This document shows positions 49,500 to 55,985 of a stretch of 64,000 bases of DNA, piece after piece; positions within the stretch are counted from its first letter, which is position 1, and the number at the start of each line of letters is the position of its first letter. The notes under the pieces are model-generated. The model worked only from the letters and a program-made list of their open reading frames with translations, made no database searches and had not been told where the DNA came from. The stretch spans positions 62,001 to 126,000 of the forward strand of contig NZ_JAUSVB010000006.1 in the NCBI RefSeq assembly GCF_030814415.1, written 5' to 3'. The stretch is from Cellulomonas humilata. Its GTDB lineage: Bacteria > Actinomycetota > Actinomycetes > Actinomycetales > Cellulomonadaceae. A program made the position numbers and the translations under genes.

Positions 49500-50054
49500 T
49501 CACTCGCCCGGCGGGGCGTACGCGTCGACGACGGGGATCAGCTCGATCGAGGGCCTCGGGTCCGTGGACAGCCGGGCGTGCGTCTCGACGTCGTACCGGT
49601 CGCTGCCGTAGCGCAGCTTGGCCCGCTCGATCCCCTCGGCGGCGAACCCCGCGGCCGTGGCGACGCGGCACGACGCCGGGTTGTTGACCCGGTGCCCGAG
49701 CTCGAGCCGGAACAGGCCGAGGGTGTCGAACGCGTGGACGGCGATCGTGGCCAGCGCGCGGGAGGCCAGCTTGTGCCGGCGCCGGCTGGCGGTCACCCAG
49801 TACGACGCCCAGGCGGAGTCGTTCCGGCGCTCGATGTGGCTCAGGGCGACGTGACCGACCGCGACGCCGTCGACGCGGATCGCGAACGCGACCGTGCCCT
49901 CGTCGTCGGTGAGGTACTGCTCGATGTAGCCCCGGGCGGCCGTCGGTGACTCGACCCCCTCGCCCAGCTGGACCCCGAGCTCGGGGCTCTCCCCGACGGC
50001 GGCGGCGAGGGCGTCGGCGTCGGAGATCGACCACGGGCTGAGGGTGACGTTCAC
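49500..50054 (-). CDS. GNAT-family N-acetyltransferase (RimJ/RimL type)
   Basis: A 184-aa acetyltransferase. Features are NVTLSPWSISDADALAAAV, GHVALSHIERRNDSAWASYWV (the beta-bulge strand), the acetyl-CoA loop in TASRRRHKLASRALATIAVHAF and HRVNNPASCRVATAAGFAAEG, typical of the RimL group in which 'N.aS..va.k.GF' closes the cofactor site. Substrate unknown. It is convergent with the Gly-rich protein gene and 21 nt from the end of the DinB-like gene. Confidence 0.85.
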   Translation of the reverse strand: MNVTLSPWSISDADALAAAVGESPELGVQLGEGVESPTAARGYIEQYLTDDEGTVAFAIRVDGVAVGHVALSHIERRNDSAWASYWVTASRRRHKLASRALATIAVHAFDTLGLFRLELGHRVNNPASCRVATAAGFAAEGIERAKLRYGSDRYDVETHARLSTDPRPSIELIPVVDAYAPPGE

Positions 50055-50078
50055 GTGAGGGATGGTGGCACGAGCCCG

Positions 50079-50657
50079 TCAGGCGGTCGGGCCGAAGCGG
50101 CCCTGCACCGCACGCCAGCCGTCCGGCGGGTCCTCGCCGACGCGGCCGTCGACCGCCTCGCGGAGCAGGTCGGCGTGCCCGGTGTGCCGCCCGTACTCCT
50201 CGACCAGGTCGAACAGGATCCGGCGCAGGTTCGCGTGGGTGCCGTCGAGGGCGGCCAGGTCGACCCGCTGGTCGAGCCCGCCGTGCGTCAGGGCCGCCCC
50301 GAGGCGGTCGCGGGACCTGCGCACGGCGTCGTCCCAGTACGCGTAGAGCTGCTCAGGGGAGTCGTCGGCGGCGGTGCTGAACAGCCAGTCGTTGCCGCCG
50401 CGCCACTCGGTGGACTCCCACGGCTCACCGATCCGGCCACCGGTCAGCTTGACCGTGAACTGGATGTCCTCCACCGCGGCGAGGTGCTTCAGGAGACCTC
50501 CGAGGGTCAGGTCCGACGACGCGATCCGCGTGTTGAGCCCAGCTGCGTCGAGGTCGTCGGCCTTCCAGCGGAAGGTGGTGCGCAGCCGCTCGAGGGCGCC
50601 GACCAGGTGCTCCAGCTCGGTGCCCGCCATCGGGGGCTCCCACCAGAAGTCGTCCAT
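50079..50657 (-). CDS. DinB/DUF664-family protein (possible mycothiol-dependent enzyme)
   Basis: A 192-aa four-helix-bundle protein. ELEHLVGALERLRTTFRWKADDLD, then LTLGGLLKHLAAVEDIQFTVKL and, near the C terminus, DLVEEYGRHTGHADLLREAVDG provide the three conserved metal-binding His positions of the DinB_2/DUF664 family (H in LKHLA, RHTGHAD). DUF664 proteins in actinobacteria are proposed thiol transferases using mycothiol. The exact reaction is unknown. It lies 9 nt after the PIN-domain gene on the same strand. Confidence 0.82.
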   Translation of the reverse strand: MDDFWWEPPMAGTELEHLVGALERLRTTFRWKADDLDAAGLNTRIASSDLTLGGLLKHLAAVEDIQFTVKLTGGRIGEPWESTEWRGGNDWLFSTAADDSPEQLYAYWDDAVRRSRDRLGAALTHGGLDQRVDLAALDGTHANLRRILFDLVEEYGRHTGHADLLREAVDGRVGEDPPDGWRAVQGRFGPTA

Positions 50658-50666
50658 GTGTGCACC

Positions 50667-51074
50667 CTAGGACCGGGGGTCGAGGAGAGCGTCGAACGGT
50701 GCCGTCGCCACGACGCCCTGCACGGCGCGCGCCAGGTCGTCGTCGAGCGTCACCAGGTAGTCCGCCTGCAGCCGGGTGAGCGCGACGTACTCGGCGGCGT
50801 AGGTGGACTCCCAGCCGAGCTCGTCGGCGATCGTCCAGGCGACCTTGCGCAGGACGCCGTCGCCGAGCAGCCGGATCTTCAACCGGTTCAGCCGCGCCAG
50901 CCGCTCGCGCGCTTCGGCTGCGGTCAACGAGCCCTGGTGCACGGCCTCGTGCATCGCGGACAAGGCCTGGGACCGCAGGAGAGTCGGCGCGAGGAGCTCG
51001 TGGACGTCGGGCAGGGGGGAGCCGGTCGCGGCGAACCGCAGGGCGGCACCCGCGTCGACGACGAACTTGGTCAT
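50667..51074 (-). CDS. PIN-domain (VapC-like) protein without adjacent antitoxin
   Basis: A 135-aa PIN-fold protein: TKFVVDAGAALRFA (first catalytic Asp), LLAPTLLRSQALSAMHEAV (Glu normally at the 'lLrsE' position is replaced by Gln), DELGWESTYAAEYVALTRLQADYLVTLD (second acidic cluster, abbreviated). VapC toxins are Mg2+-dependent RNases. No VapB-like ORF precedes it, and one expected acidic residue looks substituted, so a toxin role is uncertain. ATG at 51074. Confidence 0.75.
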   Translation of the reverse strand: MTKFVVDAGAALRFAATGSPLPDVHELLAPTLLRSQALSAMHEAVHQGSLTAAEARERLARLNRLKIRLLGDGVLRKVAWTIADELGWESTYAAEYVALTRLQADYLVTLDDDLARAVQGVVATAPFDALLDPRS

Positions 51075-51119
51075 CGCGGCATCGTCGCACCGGGGTCCGA
51101 CACGTGTTCTCATCGAGGC

Positions 51120-51548
51120 ATGACCAGCACCGTCGTGATGAGAACGCTCAGCTGGCTCCACCGCGCGGGCATGAAGGTGAGCGGGGGCCGGTTCGGGGCG
51201 ACGCTGGTCGGTCTGCCGTCGCTGGAGCTGGTGACCGTCGGGCGGCGGTCGGGCAAGCCGCGGTCGTCGATGCTCACGGCGCCGCTCACGCTCGGGGACA
51301 CGCTCGTCGTCGTCGCGTCCGCCGGGGGCAACGACGGGCACCCGTCCTGGTTCCTCAACCTGCGCGACCACCCGCAGGTGCGGGTGTCGTTGGGTGGTGG
51401 GCCGATGGTCGACATGGTCGCCCGCGTGGCGACGGCCGACGAGCGCGAGGAGCTCTGGCCGCGGATCGTCGAGGCGCTGGCCAACTACGGGGAGTATCAG
51501 ACGCGGACGACGCGCGTGATCCCCGTCGTGCTGCTGGAGCCGGTATGA
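51120..51548 (+). CDS. Deazaflavin (F420)-dependent nitroreductase-family protein
   Basis: A 142-aa split-barrel protein of the DDN family: LVGLPSLELVTVGRRSGKPRSSMLTAPL, where 'GRRSGK.R..ml' is the conserved F420-phosphate-binding stretch (abbreviated); then VVVASAGGNDGHPSWFLNLRDHPQVRV, in which 'G.n.HP.W..NL..nP.v.v' is the family hallmark. These enzymes use reduced F420 to reduce nitro compounds and quinones. ATG 51120. It starts 45 nt from the divergent PIN gene. Confidence 0.88.
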   Translation: MTSTVVMRTLSWLHRAGMKVSGGRFGATLVGLPSLELVTVGRRSGKPRSSMLTAPLTLGDTLVVVASAGGNDGHPSWFLNLRDHPQVRVSLGGGPMVDMVARVATADEREELWPRIVEALANYGEYQTRTTRVIPVVLLEPV

Positions 51549-51577
51549 GCGTCGGCGGCCGCAGCTAGGGTCGCGCC

Positions 51578-52684
51578 ATGATCCGGACGTTGGCCGTCGA
51601 GGGGTACCGCAGCCTGCGCTCGCTGGCGCTCGACCTCGGCAACCTCACGGTCGTCACGGGCGCCAACGGGAGCGGCAAGACGAGCGTCTACCGCGCGCTG
51701 CGCCTGCTCGCCGACGTGGCCCGCGACGGTGCAGTGTCGTCGCTCGCGCGCGAGGGCGGGATGCGCTCCGCGATGCACGCCGGCCGGCGGTCGACCGGAC
51801 CGGCAGCGATCCGTCTGGGGGTCGCGACGGAGGACCTCTCCTACGCGATCGACCTCGGCCTCCCGCAGCTGGGGCCCTTCAACCTCGACCCGGAGATCAA
51901 GTCCGAGGTCGTCTGGGCCGGACCGGTGCTGCGGCCGTCGACGGTCCTCACCGAGCGCACGGGGTCGCGCGTCCGCACGCGCGACGATGACGGCGCCTGG
52001 ACGACCGTGCCGCTCACGGTGAACGCGCACGAGTCGGTGATGGCGCTGCTCGCCGACCCGGCCGCCACCCCCGACCTGTTCGCGCTGCGGGAGCAGGCCC
52101 GTCGCTGGCGGTTCTACGACCACCTGCGCACCGACGCCGACAGCCCGGTCCGTCGCCCCGGCGTCGCGACGTACACCCCGGTCCTGTCCGCGGCCGGCGA
52201 CGACCTCGCGGCGGCGCTGATGACGATCGAGCTCATGGGCGACGCGGACGCGCTGCAGGCGTCGGTCGACGCCGCGTTCCCCGGTTCGCGCGTCGTGATC
52301 ACGGAGGACGACGACGGCGCCTGCCGGGTCGCCATGACGCAGCCGGGTCTGAAGCGACCGCTCTCGGCGGCCGAGCTGTCCGACGGCACGCTCACGTTCC
52401 TGCTCCTCGTCGCCGCGGCGCACGCCACCCGCCCGCCCGACCTGCTGGTGCTCAACGAGCCCGAGTCGAGCCTGCACCCGAGCCTGATGCCGGCCGTCGG
52501 CGCCCTGATCGCGTCCGCGGCCGAGCGGTCGCAGGTGCTCGTCGTGACCCATGCCGGGGACCTGGTCCGCGCCCTGCGCACCGCCGACGCCACGACCATC
52601 GAGCTCACCAAGGGCGGCGGCGCGACGTCCGTGGAGGGTGCGGGGATGTTCGACGGCCCGGCGTGGACGTGGCCGAAGCGCTGA
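51578..52684 (+). CDS. AAA-family ATPase (RecF/OLD-like, AAA_21)
   Basis: A 368-aa ATPase. The N terminus RTLAVEGYRSLRSLALDLGNLTVVTGANGSGKTS (abbreviated) contains the 'gy.sl....l' strand and Walker A typical of SMC/RecF-like proteins. Walker B is DLLVLNEPESSLHP with the signature ELSDGTLTFLLL before it, and the D-/H-loop VLVVTHAGDLV closes the site. No TOPRIM or nuclease domain is attached, unlike OLD or Abi proteins. Function unknown. ATG 51578 lies 6 nt after a TAGGGT -10 box, with no Shine-Dalgarno. Confidence 0.82.
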   Translation: MIRTLAVEGYRSLRSLALDLGNLTVVTGANGSGKTSVYRALRLLADVARDGAVSSLAREGGMRSAMHAGRRSTGPAAIRLGVATEDLSYAIDLGLPQLGPFNLDPEIKSEVVWAGPVLRPSTVLTERTGSRVRTRDDDGAWTTVPLTVNAHESVMALLADPAATPDLFALREQARRWRFYDHLRTDADSPVRRPGVATYTPVLSAAGDDLAAALMTIELMGDADALQASVDAAFPGSRVVITEDDDGACRVAMTQPGLKRPLSAAELSDGTLTFLLLVAAAHATRPPDLLVLNEPESSLHPSLMPAVGALIASAAERSQVLVVTHAGDLVRALRTADATTIELTKGGGATSVEGAGMFDGPAWTWPKR

Positions 52685-52697
52685 GCGCCGGGCGCGG

Positions 52698-53144
52698 TCA
52701 CGGCACGCTGCGCACCGGAGGGCGGGCGACGTAGGCGGTCTTCGCGTCGCCGGACAGGCCGCAGGACCGGTAGAACGCGTGGGTCGCGGGGCTGCGTGAA
52801 CCGGTCAGGAGCATGACCTTGTAGCAGCCGGCCGCCCACGCCGCCGCCAGCGTGCCCGCCATCGCCTCCTTGCCGAGCCCGCGACCTCGCAGTCGCTCGT
52901 CGACCACGACGTTCTCGACGACCGCGTACGGCGAGGCCTGTCGGGTGAGGTTCGGGATGACGTTGAGGTACGTCGTCGCGACGACGGCACCGTCGACCTC
53001 CAGAACGAAGAGGTGCAGGCCGGGGGAGGCGAGGATCTGCTGGAGCACCGGGGCGACGTCGTCAGCGATCGGCTCGGCGGGGTGCAGCTGGCGGTACAGC
53101 CGCAGGAGGTCGGGAAGGTCGTCGGCACGTGCCTCGCGGAACAT
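52698..53144 (-). CDS. GNAT-family N-acetyltransferase
   Basis: A 148-aa acetyltransferase. It has REARADDLPDLLRLYRQLHP, VVATTYLNVIPNLTR, the cofactor loop VVDERLRGRGLGKEAMAGTL and the C-terminal LTGSRSPATHAFYRSCGL. The pattern fits small aminoglycoside- or amino-acid-modifying GNATs, with no substrate predictable. Convergent with the AAA gene (13 nt) and divergent from the methyltransferase that follows. Confidence 0.87.
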   Translation of the reverse strand: MFREARADDLPDLLRLYRQLHPAEPIADDVAPVLQQILASPGLHLFVLEVDGAVVATTYLNVIPNLTRQASPYAVVENVVVDERLRGRGLGKEAMAGTLAAAWAAGCYKVMLLTGSRSPATHAFYRSCGLSGDAKTAYVARPPVRSVP

Positions 53145-53200
53145 GCCCGCACCGTATCCGGGGTGTCCCGGACAGCGGACCGGTGGCAGCCTGGAGCGCC

Positions 53201-53821
53201 ATGGGCGTGACGCGGGCGGAGTACTGGGACGAGCAAGCGGCGAGCTACGACCGGACCACCGGGTTCCTGGAGCCGCGCCTGTTCGCGCCGGCCCGGCGCT
53301 GGATCGCCGAGCGGGTGTCGGGTAGCACGCTGGAGGTCGGCGTCGGCACCGGCGCCAACCTCCCGTACCTCGCGGACCGCGCCACCGACCTGACGCTCGC
53401 CGACGTCAGCCCGGCGATGCTCCGGGCAGCCGCCGCGCGGGCGAAGCAGGTCGGCGTGCCGGTCCGGCTCGTCGAGGCCGACACCGCGCACCTGGACCTG
53501 CCGGACCACTCCTTCGACACCGTGGTCTCCACGTTCGCGATGTGCTGCGTGGCCGACGAGCTCGCGGTCCTGCGCGAGCTGGCTCGCGTGCTGCGACCGG
53601 GCGGCCGGCTGCTGATGGCGGACCACGTCGAGTCGTCGGCCCGGCTCGGCCGCGGGGTGCAGCGGGTGCTGGACCGCGTGACGCCCGAGCGCGCGGGGGA
53701 GCACCACCGCCGACGCCCCCTGCTGCTGCTGGAGACCGCCGGACTGGTCCTCCTCGAGTCGACGGCGTCGCGCTGGCGCCTGGTCGAGCAGCTCTCCGCG
53801 ACGACCACGCCGGCGTCGTGA
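53201..53821 (+). CDS. Class I SAM-dependent methyltransferase
   Basis: A 206-aa methyltransferase: TLEVGVGTGANLPYL is motif I, LADVSPAMLRAAAARA motif II, DHSFDTVVSTFAMCCVAD motif III-like, and LRELARVLRPGGRLLMADHV motif IV-V. This is the UbiE/COQ5-like group; an arsenite methyltransferase role is unlikely since the paired catalytic Cys residues are absent. ATG at 53201. The stop lies 25 nt before a 24-bp palindrome that regulates the next gene. Confidence 0.87.
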   Translation: MGVTRAEYWDEQAASYDRTTGFLEPRLFAPARRWIAERVSGSTLEVGVGTGANLPYLADRATDLTLADVSPAMLRAAAARAKQVGVPVRLVEADTAHLDLPDHSFDTVVSTFAMCCVADELAVLRELARVLRPGGRLLMADHVESSARLGRGVQRVLDRVTPERAGEHHRRRPLLLLETAGLVLLESTASRWRLVEQLSATTTPAS

Positions 53822-53846
53822 GTGCAGCTGGGGGTTGTCGGACGAT

Positions 53847-53870
53847 GTGAGTGACTGTACAGTCACTCAC
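53847..53870. promoter_or_regulatory. Perfect 24-bp TetR operator abutting the start codon
   Basis: GTGAGTGACTGT (53847-53858) is followed immediately by its exact reverse complement (53859-53870), a 24-bp palindrome ending one base before the tetR ATG (53871). A -10-like TACAGT (53858-53863) lies inside, 7 nt before the ATG, so bound repressor would cover both promoter and start. A weaker related site (GTGACTAATCAC, 54464-54475) precedes the next gene. Confidence 0.85.
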
Positions 53871-54422
53871 ATGTCCTCCCTCTCCACCGCCGAGCTGCGG
53901 ATCCCCGTCGTCACCGCGAGCGCGGTGCGCGAGTTCGCCCGCGGCGGCTATCACGGCACGACGGTCGCGGACGTCGCCCGGGCGGCCCGCATCTCGCCCG
54001 CATACGTGTTCAAGCTGTTCCCCAGCAAGGAGCGCCTCTTCGTCGCCGCGCTCGAGGACTGCTTCCAGCAGATCGTCGAGAGCCTCACCATCGGCGCCGA
54101 CGAGTCGGGAGCGACCGACCCCGACGCCGTCCTCGACGCGATGGGAGGGGCCTACGCCCAGCTCATCAGCGACCGGTCGCTGCTCATGCTCCAGGTCCAC
54201 GCCCAGTCGGTCGCTGACATCCCGGAGGTCGGGCAGGCACTGCGGACCGGGCTGGCCTCGGTGGTCCGGCTGGCCAAGACCCGGTCCGGCGCGAGCGACG
54301 CCTCGGTCCAGCGGTTCATCGCCTTCGGGCAGCTGTGCCACCTGATCGTCACGACCGGCATCGACGACGTCCCCGAGGAGTGGGCGTCCATCGTCTCCGC
54401 CGGCATCCGCCACCCGCTCTGA
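53871..54422 (+). CDS. TetR/AcrR-family transcriptional regulator
   Basis: A 183-aa repressor. The HTH contains VREFARGGYHGTTVADVARAARISPAYVFKLFPSKERLF (abbreviated). The rest is the TetR_C_33-like domain common in regulators of quinone oxidoreductases. ATG 53871 directly after the palindrome is preferred over an in-frame codon upstream (53835). It forms a regulatory unit with the two genes downstream, which are preceded by a half-matching site at 54460-54475. Confidence 0.88.
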   Translation: MSSLSTAELRIPVVTASAVREFARGGYHGTTVADVARAARISPAYVFKLFPSKERLFVAALEDCFQQIVESLTIGADESGATDPDAVLDAMGGAYAQLISDRSLLMLQVHAQSVADIPEVGQALRTGLASVVRLAKTRSGASDASVQRFIAFGQLCHLIVTTGIDDVPEEWASIVSAGIRHPL

Positions 54423-54498
54423 CCGCACCCGCCCCGCTTCCGCCTTGCGCACCCAGCAGGTGAGTGACTAATCACGCTCTCGTCGAAGGAGAAGTCCC

Positions 54499-54849
54499 AT
54501 GTCCGTGCAGACAGCCCGCACCACCCGTCGCACCCCGCGCTCCGTCCTGATCACCGCGTGGGCCGTCCCCGTGCTCGTGCTCGGCCAGTTCTCGATGGTC
54601 GCAGTAGTCCCGGTCCTGCTGGTCCTCGTCGGCACCCTGCGTCACCCGGAGCTCCGCGCGCTGCGGCCGTACAGCGCGGCGCTCGCCGCGGTCTACGCGA
54701 CGCCCCTGGCGATCTGGATCCTTCGCCCCGACGGCGCCCCGAGCCTGTCCAAGGACATGCACCCGGTGTTCCTGGTCCTCATCGTCGCGGCCGCCGCCGC
54801 GCTGCTCGTGAAGCTGCACACCCGCTCGACGACCTCTGAGGAGATCTGA
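54499..54849 (+). CDS. Small membrane protein co-transcribed with an oxidoreductase
   Basis: A 116-aa protein with three hydrophobic segments (residues about 17-45, 58-73 and 88-105: ITAWAVPVLVLGQFSMVAVV; SAALAAVYATPLAIWIL; VFLVLIVAAAAALLVKL). No family is recognised. AAGGAG lies 8 nt before ATG 54499, and the stop overlaps the oxidoreductase ATG by one base (TGATG, 54847-54851). It is likely regulated by the adjacent TetR protein. Confidence 0.7.
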   Translation: MSVQTARTTRRTPRSVLITAWAVPVLVLGQFSMVAVVPVLLVLVGTLRHPELRALRPYSAALAAVYATPLAIWILRPDGAPSLSKDMHPVFLVLIVAAAAALLVKLHTRSTTSEEI

Positions 54850-55880
54850 TGACCACGTCCGTCACCGCCACCGAGATCGTGATGCCCGGCCTGATCGAGC
54901 CGACCGGCCTGCTCGTCCAGGAACGTGACGTGCCCGCCCCCGGGGAGGGTCGGGTGCTGGTCCGGGTCGAGGCGACGGGGGTCTCGTTCGCGGAGCAGCA
55001 GATGCGTCGCGGCAAGTACTACGACCAGCCGACGTTCCCGTTCGTGCCGGGGTACGACCTCGTCGGAACCGTCCTGGCGGTCGGCGCGGGCGTCGACCCG
55101 GGGACGGTGGGCGAGCGAGTCGCAGCCGTCGTGAAGACCGGTGCCTGGTCCACGCACGTGCTCGTCGACGCCACGCACGTGGTCCCCGTGCCCGCGGACG
55201 TCGACCCGGTGGATGCCGAGACGGTCGTCGTGAACGGGATCACCGCCTGGCAGATGCTGCACCGCATCGCGAAGGTGCGGCGCGGCCAGACGATCGTGGT
55301 GCTGGGCGCGAACGGCGGCGTCGGCTCCACGCTGGTGCAGCTCGCGGCAGACGCCGGCGTCACGGTCATCGGCACCGCCTCGACCCGCCACCACGAGCAC
55401 GTCCGGAGCCTCGGTGCGACGCCCGTCGACTACCGCGCCCCCAACCTGGCCGACCGGCTGCGCGCGCTGGCGCCCGACGGAGTCGACGCGGTGTTCGACC
55501 ACGTCGGCGGTCCCGGCCTCGCGGACTCCTGGCGACTGCTGCGCCGCAGCGGCACGCTCGTCTCCTACGGCACCGCGGCGACGAAGGACGACGCCGGCAG
55601 GTCGCAGCTCCCGGTCCTCGCGCTCCTCGGGCGCGTGATGCTCTGGAACGTCCTGCCGAACGGGCGGCGCGCGCACTTCTACAACTTCTGGGCCGGCCGC
55701 CGACGCCCGGGGCGGTTCTTCCGACGCCTGCGCGACGACCTGACCCAGGTGCTCGACCACCTCGCCGCCGGCACGCTCACGGCGCAGGTCGCGGCTCAGC
55801 TCCCGCTCGTCGAGGCGGGCCGCGCACTGGCCCTGGCCGAGTCCCACACGGTCGCCGGGAAGGTGGTGCTCATCCCCTGA
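54849..55880 (+). CDS. Zinc-independent quinone oxidoreductase-like MDR protein
   Basis: A 343-aa medium-chain reductase. It has GVSFAEQQMRRGKYYDQPTFPFVPGYDLVGTV (abbreviated; typical of QOR/VAT-1-like members), the cofactor motif VVLGANGGVGSTLVQLA and DAVFDHVGGPGLADSW. No zinc-binding Cys/His set is present, fitting NADPH:quinone reductases that detoxify quinones or enones. The TetR gene upstream probably senses such compounds. It ends 29 nt before repeat array E. Confidence 0.87.
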   Translation: MTTSVTATEIVMPGLIEPTGLLVQERDVPAPGEGRVLVRVEATGVSFAEQQMRRGKYYDQPTFPFVPGYDLVGTVLAVGAGVDPGTVGERVAAVVKTGAWSTHVLVDATHVVPVPADVDPVDAETVVVNGITAWQMLHRIAKVRRGQTIVVLGANGGVGSTLVQLAADAGVTVIGTASTRHHEHVRSLGATPVDYRAPNLADRLRALAPDGVDAVFDHVGGPGLADSWRLLRRSGTLVSYGTAATKDDAGRSQLPVLALLGRVMLWNVLPNGRRAHFYNFWAGRRRPGRFFRRLRDDLTQVLDHLAAGTLTAQVAAQLPLVEAGRALALAESHTVAGKVVLIP

Positions 55881-55909
55881 CGGGGACAGCCAGGTCGGGG
55901 ACCGCGACG

Positions 55910-55985
55910 AGAGCGTGGGTTCGGCGCGAGAACGTCGGTGCGAAGCCACGTTCTCGGGTCGAACCCACGCTCTCGCTAGCGCGGG
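55910..55985. repeat. Mirrored 19-nt array E, different unit sequence
   Basis: Forward 19-nt units start at 55910 (GAGAGCGTGGGTTCGGCGC) and 55929 (GAGAACGTCGGTGCGAAGC); inverted units start at 55948 and 55967. GAGAGCGTGGGTTCG (55910-55924) pairs perfectly with 55961-55975, and GAGAACGT (55929-55936) with ACGTTCTC (55949-55956). Period and forward-then-inverted order match arrays A-D although the sequence differs. It lies between convergent genes, and its last unit overlaps the UvrA-like stop codon. Confidence 0.85.

Noticed and set aside
53201..53821. Arsenite methyltransferase (ArsM)
   Set aside because: The characteristic conserved cysteines are missing and the arsenic genes are 7 kb away on the other strand.
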